Source: Ricinus communis
Lineage: Eukaryota > Streptophyta > Magnoliopsida > Malpighiales > Euphorbiaceae
Assembly: GCF_019578655.1 (NCBI RefSeq)
Contig: NC_063259.1
Coordinates: 4,948,001-5,012,000 of the forward strand
Direction: 5' to 3'
DNA: 64,000 nucleotides
Shown: one piece after another, positions 9,981-21,448 of the stretch
Layout: every line of letters starts with the position of its first letter
How positions within the stretch are numbered: position 1 is the first letter of the stretch
The notes under the pieces: model-generated
What the model was told of the DNA's origin: nothing
The model's input: only the letters and a program-made list of their open reading frames with translations
Database searches by the model: none
Position numbers and translations under genes: made by a program

Positions 9981-11631
9981 GTGACAGAGAAGAGAAACCC
10001 AGTTATCATGACTTTAGAAATTACTACTCACACCTCTACTCTACAACTCTCTCCTTCTTACAGAAAAACCATATCCAATAAAATTGACTACCTTGTGGAA
10101 ATTTCTCATATTCCTGAGAATGTCCAAATTGAAAACACTCTCGTACCTATCAATAACCCATATAATATCTTTAAAAAACAGAACTTTGTTAGAAAAACCT
10201 TCAACCAAATCATCCACAAACAACCCTTATCTGTCAAAGAGTACGTTCAATCTTCCTCTCTTTCACAATGTTCTCTTACCTCTACCACTCAGGAGCAGTA
10301 TGTTACTCTTGAGATTCCTACTTCCTTCATAGAACAATGGAGGAAACAAGGATACACACATCTCCATCTCGGAGCTGTCAGGCTAGTCCTTTCATATCAT
10401 GGCAGAATGGGTCTACCAGTTACGGTCCGTATGTCGCTTTTGGATACCCGATATCTTAAATACGAGCATGCAGTAATTGGCACGACAGTCACAACACTTA
10501 ACACTGAGAGTGTTTTTGACCTTCTTCCCCAATTTTAACCTATCTCTCAATGATCCCTATTTGTCAACTGCACTCAAGATCCAAGTCCAGATCATGGGAG
10601 CAAATCAAGTGATTGATGCTCTCTCTGCGACCCTGCATCATCAGATTGTCTACAGATTACAGGACAATGCCTTTAATCTCCAGATTCCAGGCTTTCATGC
10701 CTCCTCTGATGCTTTATTTATTATGGCTGACTCTGGCCAAATTCCAACAATAGTCCAGGCCCCAAGGCAGCTGGAAAGAGAAGATCTGCAGAAATTAATC
10801 CCAACTGAATGGGTAACCAATTATGAAAAGCTTCAGGCATCTCAGGCCAAGCCTGTTCAAGCCACTGACCCTCTTTTTATTAATAAAAAAGATGGTACTG
10901 TAAAGACAATTTTTACAAAGACTGGCGAGTCTTCTTTTGCACCTTCTATCTTTCAGGCATCAATGATACAGCCTGTGTCTAGACCTAGGGAGAAGATCCC
11001 TATCCACTCATTTCAGTCTTCTGGGCATCAGATCTATGCTGCCAGAATAAAAGGACACTTCATCTGGGATGTTGACCCAGGAATGTGCAGATCGGGATGC
11101 ACATGCGGTGATGATTTTGATTTTGTCAAACCATGTTTTCAGCACTCTAAGCAAAATCCAAGAGACATGGCTCCAGAGACTCCATGTTCAGTCATGGAAC
11201 CAAAGCCAAATGATAGAGATCCAGACGGCCCTTGGATTGGCATCCACAGGAAACAAAAGGAAAATCATAGTAAAGCTCCTCTTCCAATGTATAAGGAAGC
11301 CTTAGATCTTCTTGCAAAAGAAGGAAAGACTGTCCTTGACATCACTTTTGACGAAATGAAGGCACTTTTGGCGCAACTAGGAGTTAAGTTTGAGAAGAAA
11401 CCTTCTGCTACTTGCAGAGAAGAGACTTATTCTGATTTACCAGTAGTTCAACCACCCCATGCAATCCAAAGCTGTCTCATGCTCCAGCCAGAAGATTTCC
11501 CTCCTCTAGGGAAGTCCGATAACAAAAGATCAGAAATCCTCCCCTCAAGGATTACTCCTTCAGGATCCATAGAGCCTCTCACTCCACCAGAAGAGGTCCT
11601 GAATTGGCAGACCTCAAATTCCATAGTTTAG
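9981..11631 (+). pseudogene. EPRV-2 movement protein and downstream domain
   Basis: The first ORF (9981-10538) carries a 30K-type movement-protein core: LHLGAVRLVLSYHGRMGLP, then MSLLDTRYL with the conserved Asp. A frameshift near 10500-10515 moves the rest into the frame open to 11631. That part holds the end of the movement domain (VIDALSATLHHQIVYRL), a cysteine cluster RSGCTCGDDFDFVKPC (about 11088-11135) that could bind metal, and a Pro-rich linker. A TAG at 11629-11631 ends it, but the same frame continues in the next segment. Its role would be cell-to-cell transport. The cysteine cluster has no function known to me. Confidence 0.78.
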
Positions 11632-12150
11632 AATTCCTATCTAAAGAAAATAGATGGAAAACTGGATCAGGCTCTACATTTGGCTCACAAGCTGGACCAA
11701 AAGTTGGACACCTTCTCTCAGGAAGTACTCCAACTCTATTCTTCTCTCACTGCCAAATATCAAGCCTTAGATAGAGAGCTTCGAGTTCCTTAACTGATTA
11801 CTCCAGCTTTCATCCAAAAGAAAAAAGAAATTACAAGGCTCAAAAGGCAAATAGATCAAATTGAACATGATCTTCGAAAAGATCAGTCTTCTACAATCTC
11901 TTCCTTCACATCAGCAGCCTCTACATCTTCTGCCATTACTCCCTCATATTATTCTTCATTTCCTTTCCTCCCACAGCCAGAACAACAAGAAACTCTCTAC
12001 CAACCTTTTGGCACTTTCTCACACCTATACCCAAAAGACTCCTTAACCCAATAAAAGAAAATATCTCCTCCTCCAGTTTCTAAAGAAAAATTACCAAACC
12101 AATCACTCATCAGCCCTTATGATTCTGATGCTTCCTCAAACACCTCATAA
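11632..12150 (+). pseudogene. EPRV-2 coiled-coil linker before the capsid ORF
   Basis: In the same frame as the preceding segment the sequence encodes a heptad-like helix (KIDGKLDQALHLAHKLDQ), and after a TAA at 11791 a second charged helix (KEITRLKRQIDQIEHDLRK), then a Ser/Pro-rich part. Stops occur at 11791-11793, 12052-12054 and 12148-12150. The last abuts the next ATG as TAAATG and may be a genuine ORF boundary. Coiled coils at this place recall virion-associated proteins of the family, but that is inference. Confidence 0.6.
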
Positions 12151-13659
12151 ATGGCTGATATCACAGAAATTCTGATGAATACCTCTACTACTGAACCCAG
12201 CCCAGAAGTAGTAGAACCTGAAGATGGCACGGAGGATGCACAGTCATTTTTTGCTCCCACTGGAGCTTCATACCCAAGGTTAAAACCGACAACTGGCACG
12301 GGACCTTGGTTTTCTTTTGATAATCTGCCTCCATCAAAATGGAAGGATAAGCTTTCTGAATTTTTGGCATGGATTGATCTCCAAATGACTTTTGATGGTG
12401 CCACACTCAAAAAAGTTCTTGCTGAATTTATCACGAGATTCACAGGAAATTTAAGAGATTGGTTTCAGTCACAGCCTGAGTACACCAGGCTCCAATTTGT
12501 GACACTACCAACTCCTTCAGCTGCGATCACAGTCCTCCATAATCAGTTCCTTGGAAGTTATGATCTTGTTATACGACAACAAAAATAAGAATACTTTGAT
12601 CGAAAATGTTGTTCGTTGAAAATAAAGGATCTGGAAAGACATTATTCTGCTATGTCTAAACTTTATTATGTCATTGGAGGGCATGATGGTGATGATACAT
12701 TGAAATATACTTTCATCACCTCATTACAAGATGAGATACAACCAGAAGTCAACAATATGATCGCCGCAACAAAGAAACCAGTCACCTCCATCACTCTTGG
12801 AGAAATTTGGCAATTCACTCTCTCTTCCATTAAGAGATTATGTGATCAGCAAGAATTGTTCATAAGGTTATCTCAGCGGGATCTGATTGTTCAAAAGGCC
12901 TGTAACAAAAGCCACCTCAAGATTAAATGCAAAGCCTCAGACTGTGTCTGTTCCAGTCATAAAAAGAAGATCAGACATCACTTCCAAAAATATTCGCGCA
13001 GAAACAAAGAATTCAGAGGAAGAAAGACGGGCTCAAAAGGATTCAGATATTTCCGGAAGAAGAGGAATCAAGGCCACAAATCAGACAGATGCTATATCTG
13101 TCGAAAGAAAGGACACTATGCTAAGAATTGTCCCCAGAATCCGGAAAAATCAACAAAGATGATACAGCAAGTCAGTATATCTATGTCTCTTCCAGATTTA
13201 TTTGAAGAGGATATAGAGTCGCTCCTATCAGAACATGACAATCTTACTCCAGAAAGCCTCTTTGGAATAGAGGCAGAATATTCAGACTCCACTGAATCTT
13301 CAGAAGAGTCCTTTTCAGATTCTAATGATAGTGAGATTCCAATTTTGATGATCAGTCTCTCTTCAAGAAAAGAAGAAGAAGATATCCTGACAAATGTGAT
13401 ACAGTACCCTTTCTCTCTATATCCACTTCCTGAGCTATCTCAGCTTGCTACCAAAATTCCTCCAGTTCCTTATGTTCCTATACAAGTTTTGCCTTCAAAG
13501 TATGCAAAACCTATTCCAGTTATAGCTTTCTTTGACACTGGAGCTCAAAGAAGCATGATGAATCCCGAGGTCCTCCCATCTGAATATTGGAAGTCTCATG
13601 TTCAGTTTTTCAGAGCAGCAAATGGTCAAACTTTCAAGACTGTTCTAATCACAAAGTAA
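12151..13659 (+). pseudogene. EPRV-2 capsid, zinc knuckle and protease region
   Basis: The ORF starts at an ATG directly after TAA and shows an acidic N-terminus typical of Caulimoviridae capsids, then the capsid core (KLSEFLAWIDLQMTF, FTGNLRDWFQ). A TAA at 12586-12588 interrupts it; the frame resumes with DTLKYTFITSLQDEI and a basic stretch. The CCHC zinc knuckle CYICRKKGHYAKNC lies at about 13090-13131. A long acidic Ser/Glu/Asp tract follows, then the protease active site FFDTGAQRSMM near 13530. TAA at 13657-13659 cuts the protease, and the same frame goes on. Confidence 0.82.
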
Positions 13660-15822
13660 AAAATCGGGATACAGTTTTTCCCTGATTGCGTGGTATGGAC
13701 ACACATCATTAGTTCAGATCTCCCGAATAAAGACCTCTTAATAGGATTTGATGTTTATCATCAAGCTCAGAAGCTTCAGATTCTTCCTAATGGAATCAAG
13801 TTCAAGAGGCAATTTCGTCCATACACATATACCTCTAATCTGTTCACTATAGCAGATACAGAACCACCATTCTTACAATACAAAGAAAAATTCCTCCCTT
13901 TCTGTCCAGAATCCCATTCACATTTCCAACATCCTCTTCCCTTATGGAAAAATCTCCAGTTCTACATCAGCCTCCCTTTCAAACTCAATGAAGATATCAA
14001 CCCAACAAAGGCCACACATCTAGGAATGTCTCCTACAGATCTAGCCCTTGCCAGATCAGAATGCTTGACTCTGTTACAACAAGGCCTCATTGAGCCCACA
14101 ACCTCACAATGGGCCTGTCAAGCCTTTTATGTGGAAAAAAGGTCTGAGAAGTTACGAGGGAAAAAGAGACTAGTCATAAACTACAAGCCTTTAAACCATT
14201 TCTTGCAAGATAACAAATTCCCTCTCCCTCGAATTTCGAACCTAAAAGTCCATATCCAAAAGGCCCAGTTCTATTCAAAATTTGACCTCAAAGTGGGGTT
14301 TTGGCAATTGGGTATCCATCCCTCAGAAAGATACAAAACAACCTTTTGTATCCCAAACGCCCAATATTAATGGACAGTCATGCCTTTTGGGCTCAAAACA
14401 GCTCCTTCACAATTTCAAAAAATCATGATAGAAATCTTTGGGCCTATCCTTTACTCCTCCTTGATCTATATTGATGACATTCTCCTATTCTCAGAAACAG
14501 CTGAGAAACACCACCAGCTCCTGAAACAGTTCCTCGCCATTATTCAAAAATATGGCATCATGCTGTCAGAAAAGAAGAGTCTTATTGGCCGACAAGAGAT
14601 AGAGTTTCTTGGCATGCATTTCAAAGATGGCCAGTACACGTATGGTCCACATCTGACAAGAGAGCTTGATTACTTTCTAAATGAAAATCTCTCTGTAAAG
14701 CAAATACAACAGTTTCTTGGTATACTCAATTATGTCAGAGAAGCCATACCACACCTGTCCAGTTACACATGTCATCTTTCTAAGATGCTAAAAAAGGACC
14801 CTCCCCCTTGGGGAACAGTGCAAACTACAGCTGTCCGGAGACTAAAAGAACTGGCCCACAATCCTTCATCTCTCACCATTCCATCCATAGGAAATCTTAT
14901 CCTTCAGACGGATGCGTCTGATTATGCGTGGGGGGCCATTCTCCTTGAAAACCTCAACAACAAAGAACAACTGTGTGGTTATGCATCAGGACAATTTTCT
15001 CCTTCAGAAAAATATTACCACTCAACTTACAAGGAGATCTTGGCAGTCAAATACGGGATAAAAAGGTTTGAGTTTTTCCTGATTGGACAGCACTTCTTGG
15101 TTCGGATGGATAATTCTTCATTCCCAAAAATCCTTGAATCCAACCAAAAGACCTTACCAGAACCTCAATTATTGAGGTTAAAATCATGGTTCAGCAGATA
15201 TGATTTTGAAGTTCAGCATATAAAAGGAACGAGAAATCTCATCCCAGATTTCTTATCCAGACTGTCAAAGCCACAAAACCAACCTATAGTCCTCCTCACC
15301 TCAACAGTCAATCTCCCTATAATCTTCATGGCCTCTTCGTCCTCAAAAACCCTTCTGCAACCTCCCTCACTACCAGACCTTCCCACAAATCTCACACCCA
15401 GACAGGTCACTGATTTTGCCAAAAATATGATGTTCCATTATTTGGCAACTATCCAACAAACTTTCTCACTACCCATTCAACCCAATTTCTTTTACCCAGA
15501 TTACCCTTGGTGCCTAATTTATCACCTTTCTCCTACCCATCCACAAATTGAAAGTGAATTGTGGTTTCTATGGTGTCTTTCTACAGTTTGTTATCATGCT
15601 ATTGAAATACCAGTTATGGATCTCCTGTACTTCTTCAATAATGAGACAAATACGGAAACATATCCATGGAAATACCTCACTTGGTTCAAAACCCCGTACC
15701 AATGGAGAAGGAAACTCCTCAAGGTTATTCATGAGAACAAATTATTTACAGACAATAATCCCAAGGCTTCAGGATTTCATGCCATCTTTATTCTCCACAG
15801 GCCCTACCTTCAGTTCTTATAA
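13660..15822 (+). pseudogene. EPRV-2 reverse transcriptase and RNase H
   Basis: The protease end (LLIGFDVYHQAQKL) leads into RT: GLIEPTTSQWACQAFYVE, KKRLVINYKPLN, FDLKVGFWQLGI, MPFGLKTAPSQFQ, then catalytic YIDD at 14467-14478 and FLGMHF. RNase H follows with TDASDYAWGAIL, the Glu in STYKEILAVKYG, and the Asp in LVRMDNSSF, ending HIKGTRNLIPDFLSRL (to about 15270). Catalytic residues appear intact. A single in-frame TAA at 14368-14370 lies between the two palm motifs. The frame runs past RNase H to 15822 into a C-terminal extension. Confidence 0.88.
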
Positions 15823-16139
15823 GACACTTATGCAAGTCAAAATATCTGTCATTATTGGAGGACCATTGAAGTACCTTCACATCTTGCCCCTCTAACAATT
15901 ACAAGGGATCTAAAGCAGGCTCTACAACTAAGAAATGAATTAGGACGACTGACGTCTATACACCATTAGTCTGCACTTACAATGGACATCTATGGACTGA
16001 ACACTCCATTATTGAACATTCCACTTTTCCAATACTACCAACCCCACTAGATGATCCGAATCTGACCAATGAACAGAAGGATGCCATTATGCAAGATTCT
16101 CGACCTATGGATGATGATGACTATGACAGTGTTTTTTGA
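15270..16139 (+). pseudogene. EPRV-2 C-terminal extension with acidic tail, unknown function
   Basis: After RNase H the frame continues: a Ser/Pro-rich hinge (MASSSSKTLLQPPSLPDLP), an aromatic-rich domain (YPDYPWCLIYHLSPTHP, TPYQWRRKLLKVIHE), a TAA at 15820-15822, further codons in frame to about 15950, and after a frame change a stretch ending at 16139 in an acidic tail (MDDDDYDSVF). Position and acidic end parallel the downstream ORF of EPRV-1. I do not know its role. Confidence 0.5.
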
Positions 16140-16728
16140 GCTGGCAATGTTAGTGACGCGTGCGCTGGACATGAAGACAAGCCTTCTCCTCAATAATTCA
16201 ATAATGAAAAAATGAGATGTCACTTTCATCTTTTTTAGTGCATTATTTTCTGTCTTTCACGTGTGTTATGTAAGTGCATTATTAAGACTTATAGTCTTAA
16301 TATGCATTGAACTGTCAATGTATTATTAGATAGGACTTATCTTTTGTAAGTGGGTCTTATAAGTGGGAAATCTCATCTCTTCCTGTAAGGAGGACATGTG
16401 TCAAAGATAAGATTTCCACCTTATCATTTCATGTCGTATTGTATTAACACTTCTCTATAAAAAGGAAGTCGATATGTAATGAAGCTAAGCAAGTTTTCTT
16501 TTCATCTATGAGCACAATATCCTTCTCTCTCATGGCTTTCTAAAATCTTCCATCTCTTCTTCTCGATCCATTGGCAATGAACTAAATGTTTGCACGATCT
16601 GTTCTTCTATGATCCAAAAGGGCTAACTCGGCTATAAGAATCCAAAAGAGCAGAAAGACCTGTCATGGCGAGGTGCCTCTATACGGTCTTAGCTTGAGAA
16701 TTTCTCCAGCCTTGAGTTTACAGCATGA
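16140..16728 (+). promoter_or_regulatory. EPRV-2 intergenic promoter region
   Basis: The non-coding end of EPRV-2 carries a TATA box, TATAAAAA, at 16456-16463. Upstream is a purine/GATA-containing stretch (AAAGATAAGATTTCCACC), and CACGTG and TGACG words lie further up. This layout is like pregenomic RNA promoters of the family. Transcription would start near 16490 and, in the circular genome, reach the primer site about 260 nt later. Confidence 0.65.
16456..16463 (+). promoter_or_regulatory. EPRV-2 TATA box
   Basis: TATAAAAA followed by GGAAG sits about 315 bp after the coding end, as in other pararetroviral promoters. Confidence 0.65.
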
Positions 16729-16802
16729 GGATTATACAAGAAAATCTATCCATAGACACAATGATAGACATCCAATATAATCCAAATATTATCATAACAC
16801 TT
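16729..16802 (-). repeat. Copia 3' LTR, proximal part (right of EPRV-2)
   Basis: The block AAAATCTATCCATAGA through ATCATAACA matches 22474-22533 of the right LTR almost base for base. It is the other half of the LTR split by EPRV-2. Confidence 0.75.
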
Positions 16803-18584
16803 CCCCTTAGATGCCTATTATAATGAATATGCCTCATTAAAACCTTACTAAGAAAAATTTCGTGGAAAAAAGTCTTAGTGAAGGAAAAAAAGTATATTGT
16901 TTATGTAGAAGCTTGCGCCATAACACTGCTTCATTAAAAACCTTGTTAGGGAAATCCAATGGGACAAAATCTAAGCTAAGAAAAAACGAGTATAATGAAT
17001 TAAAATCTCCCCCTCATGAAAATATGACTTCTAACAAAGATCTCTTAGTCTGCACATGCCAATTTTATTCACCAACTTCTCAAATGTTGTTGTAGAGAGT
17101 ACTTTGTAAATAAATATGTCAAATTATCAATATATCAAATTTGATGAACATCTAAAATACTTTGATTTTGAAGCTCGTGAGTGAAAAAGAACTTTGGTGA
17201 AATGTACTTAGTTCTATCTCCTTTAATATATCATCTTTTGAGTTGGGCAATACAAACATCATTATCTTCATATAGCACTGTTAGGCTTTCTTCATGAAAT
17301 GGAAGATCACATGTTTCCTTTATATGTTGGATTATAGATCTCAACCATATGCATTCTCTACTAGCCTCATGCATTGACAATATTTCAGTATGATTAGATG
17401 ATGTGGCAGTTATAGTTTACTTAGTAGAATGCCAAGATATAGCAGTGCCACCATATATAAACAAGTAACTCGTTTCTGATCGAGTTTTATATGGATCAGA
17501 TAAATATCTAGCATGTGCATATCCAATTAATTCTGATTTCGAATCTTGTGAATAAAATAAGTTCATATCTAATGTACCACATAAATAACGAAAAACTTGT
17601 TTCATGCCACTCCAATGTCTTCGAGTTGGTGAGAAACTATATTTTGCTAGCAAATTCATAGAAAATGCTATATTAGGTCTTGTACAATTAGCAAGATACA
17701 TTAATGCTCAAATAGCACTAAGATACGGTACTTCTGGACCAAGTATTTCTTCACCATCTTCCCGAGAATGAAAAGGGTCATTTTTCACATCCATGTGTTA
17801 ATAATCATTAAAGAACTCATTAGATGAGATTTACCATAGAAAAATATTTCAATATCTTTTCAACATAAGTTGATTGATGAATAAAACCTTTCTAAATAAA
17901 TATTCGATCTGCAGGCCAATATAAAATTTTGTTTGTCCTAAATCGTTTATTTCAAATTTATTTTTGAAATAATTTATTGTTTATGTCAATTCTTCACCAA
18001 TGATGTTTAAATCATCAATATAAACTGTAATTATAGCAAAATTAGAATTTATTTTCTTAATGAAAATACATAGACAAATTTAATTGTTAGTATATCCTTC
18101 CTTCAAAAGATATTCACTTAGGCGATTATACCATATTCGTCTAGATTATTTCAATCCATACAAGGATTTTTATAGCTTAATTTAATACATTTCTTGTGGT
18201 TATGAGCTACATGCTTCAGACATTTTCAGTCCTTCAGGAACTTTCATATAAATATCATTATCAAGTGATCCATATAAATAAACTGTAGCGACATCCATAA
18301 GATGTATATGAAGTCGTTCTAAACTTGTCAGGCTAATTTAAAATCTAAATATAATTGCATCCACTATTGAAGCATAAGTTTCTTCAAAATCAATACAGGT
18401 CTTTTCAAGAATCCTTATGCTACAAGTCGTGCTTTGTATCTTACAATCTCATTTTTTTCATTGCGTTTATGCACAAAAGCTCATTTTATAGCCTAATGGC
18501 TTAATATCATTAAATGTTAAAATAATGGGCCCAAAGACTTGGCATTTTTCTAATGAGTTTAATTATGCCTAAATTGCATCTTCC

Positions 18585-20051
18585 ATTTAGGCTAGGGCTG
18601 AGCATGAATCTCAGTGATTCCTGCCCGAACCGAATAACCGTACCGAAAAATACCATAACTGAAATAACCGAAATTTTTAATAACCGAATTGAACTAATCC
18701 GAATTTTTTTCTATTACGGTACGGTAATGGTTCTTTAGTAAAAACCATACCATAACCGTACCAGAACTGATCCATCTTGTACTGATCCGGACCAAACCGT
18801 AGAACCGAATTTTTTACATATATTTATTAATAATTATTTATATTATATAAATAATACCTATTAAAAATAACTACAATATTATAAAATACTTTATACTATA
18901 TAAAAAAATTATTTTATATTTATCATTTTATATAATTCAAGCAATTATTATCGAAATAAAAAAAAATACTACATATTTAAAATAACTATAATATTATAAT
19001 GTACTTTATACTCTTTAGAAAAAGTATAAGTTATAGATTAATATATCATATAGTATACTGATACTAATATACATACTCTAACACTAAATTTATAATTTAC
19101 TATCTACTAACTTAACCTTAATATATTTTCTTACCACATACTACAAGCATACACCTAACAATTTGAACACACCGTCTTCCTCTTTAGAATACACCGCCGC
19201 ACCTCCTATTTTGCAATTCAGAAAAACATAATCCTTAAGGCAAATTTCTGGATAGAAAATCAAAAGGAAGAAGGAAGAAATTCGCTCGCGCAAACGTCTT
19301 CCTCTTTAGAACACACCGCCGCACCTCTCAATCTTCAATTCAGAAAGACAAAATCCCTAAGGTAAATTTCTAGACAGAAAATCAAAAGGAAAAAGGAAGA
19401 AATTAGCTCGCCTAAACGTCTTCCTCTTTAGCGCCATGCATAATTGCTCGCAAAAATGCAGAAGCAAGAATTGGCTCGCGTAGATGTTTTTCTCTTTAGC
19501 GCTCTCTCTTCCCATAACTATGTCGTCGTTGTTCAGTCCCAGATATTTTTCTTTTCTTTTTTGCTTTTTTATTTTTATTTTTGATAGGTAGATTGTTGGC
19601 TGCAGCTGTAAAAAATATTTTATTTTAATGATTTCCATTTATAAAATATTTTTATGCTAGCAGTAACATATATTTTAATAGTTTATATTTGAACATTGAA
19701 TGAATTGTTATACTTGCAAGTGACTGAATTGCAAAACAGGTTGTTAAGAATGTGTTTGCAATTTTAATTCAGATTTTCATGCTACTTTCTTTAGGTTGGT
19801 AATCATATTTTCTCTAAATGTATTTGATTAAAGATGAGATTAAAGTTGTATTTCTTTAAATTTTTTAGAACCGAAAATAGCACCGAACCGAACTGTATTT
19901 AACCGTAAAAATTGGTACAATATGGTATGGATCCTTTTATGTTTGGTACGGTACTGGTACCTTCAATTTTAAAAGAACCGAGGTTTGGTATGGTATTGGT
20001 GATTTATAGATAACCGAATTGGACTGATCCGTGCTCAGCCCTAATTTAGGC
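18585..20051. mobile_element. Non-autonomous hAT-type element with 8-bp target duplication
   Basis: The element runs 18593-20043 (1451 bp). Its ends are TAGGGCTGAGCA on the left and TGCTCAGCCCTA on the right, inverted apart from outer positions. The direct duplication ATTTAGGC flanks it at 18585-18592 and 20044-20051, exactly 8 bp as made by hAT transposases. Subterminal regions are packed with ACCGAA/GGTTCGG-like words, probable transposase-binding repeats. The inside encodes no transposase, but holds a tandem duplication of a 122-bp unit at 19173-19294 and 19295-19416 with a partial third copy. It interrupts the copia RT. Confidence 0.88.
19173..19416. repeat. 122-bp tandem duplication within the hAT element
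   Basis: Two units start with CGTCTTCCTCTTTAGA at 19173 and 19295; a truncated third start is at 19417. Units differ at about ten positions by eye. Confidence 0.8.
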
Positions 20052-21448
20052 CATCATTTCTTTATCGACATTCAATAACGGACTTATGTTCAATGTCCTC
20101 ACTTTCTTTTGCAGTACCAATTGCCACTGCATATGCAAATACATGGTCGACAATAGTTTCACTTCGGTTCCATCTCTTACCTGAAGTAACATAATTGATT
20201 GATATCTTATTGTTTTCATCATCTTTAGGCACTTGAACCTTTTTTGAGATTATTTGCTTTTCTATATCTTTTATTATAGACTCTTCAGGAACATCAATTT
20301 TAGGACTACCACTTGATTTATTTTGTTCCTGTTTTTATGCTAGACCATTTTGAGTATGAACATGAGCTACTGGATGTTCAACAATTATTCCAATTGATAT
20401 GCAATAATTATTAAAGGGCTTAGATGTAAATTCACCGGCATTATCAAGACGAATTATCTTAATAGCATATTTTAAAAACTGTGCTTTTAATCGAATTATT
20501 TGAGTAAGTAATCTAGCAAATGCCAGATTTCGAGATGATAATAAACATACATGTGACCATCTTATTGATGCATCTATTAACACAATAAAATATTAAATGG
20601 TACATATGGTGGATAAATTGGTCCGCAAATATCATCTTATATATGTTTCAAAAATCTAAGTGATTCATTTTGAATTTTGCTCGGTGAATGCCAATAATAA
20701 GCTTTCCTTGAGAGCAAGCTGAACATGAGAATTCATTAGATTGAAGAACTTTTTAGTTCTTCAATGGATGCCCATAAGAACTTTCAATAATTTTTCACAT
20801 CATTGTTGATCCAGAATGACCTAATCGATCATGCCAAATAAGAAAAATATTTAGGTCAGTAAACTTTTGGTTTACTACCATATTTATTTCAATAGTACAC
20901 ATATATATGTAATATAAGCCAGAAGAGAAAGCAAGTAATTTCTCTAATACACATTTCTTTCCCATTGCGAGGGTTGTAATATAGAGATATTTCATATTTT
21001 TCACATTTTTAGTTTTAATATGATATCCATTTCGGCGCATATCTTTAAAGCTCAATAAATTTCTACAAGATTTTGAAAAGAATAATGCATTTTTAATAAA
21101 GAAATATGTACCTCAAAGTAGAATATATTTTTCAGAGCTTTCAATTATTATTTTACTACCAGATATTGTATTGACATAAGTTTCTCCCATTATTAAATGA
21201 GAAAAATATTTATTATCTCTTAATATGATGTGCGTGGTAGCACTATCTGTAAGACATAAATCTGAATTATTTGTTCTTAATTCTACTAACAATTTTGAGT
21301 AGGATCCATAATATTTTACCTTTCTATACAAAGAAAAATAAATAACACGTTAATTACTATTAGTCTTTTAAAGAATAATATATTTAATTTTTCAGGAACA
21401 TAAAATATTAATTTCTTAATAAATTGGATACTAGATTTCAAGATACTT

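Larger units (their letters stand above)
9938..16728 (+). mobile_element. EPRV-2, second endogenous pararetrovirus (different lineage) inside the copia LTR
   Basis: This is a nearly complete Caulimoviridae genome in unpermuted order: tRNA-Met primer site (9963-9975), movement protein, linker with coiled coil, capsid, zinc knuckle, protease, RT, RNase H, C-terminal extension, then a promoter with TATA box. It starts about 25 bp before the primer site and ends about 270 bp after the TATA box. The integrated form is thus the circular genome opened next to the minus-strand primer site. Its flanks are the two halves of a copia LTR. The main frame is shared from about 10505 to 16000, interrupted mostly by in-frame stops. 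Protein similarity to EPRV-1 is low except at catalytic motifs, so it is a separate lineage. Genus not assigned. Confidence 0.85.
16803..21440 (-). pseudogene. Copia pol remnant: protease, integrase, RT, RNase H (minus strand)
   Basis: Read from right to left: protease LTDSATTHIILRDNKYF (about 21240), the GAG-pre-integrase WHDRLGHSG motif (20800-21055), integrase core with IRLDNAGEFTSKPF (20335-20583), RT with the VYIDDL catalytic box near 18002-18036, and the RT/RNase H end YLANCTRPNIAFSMNLLAKY (17417-17701). RNase H pieces continue to about 17150 (DNDVCIAQLK). Frames are broken throughout by stops and indels, and the hAT element at 18593-20043 splits RT from integrase. The product would have been a copia polyprotein. 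None of it is functional. Confidence 0.82.
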
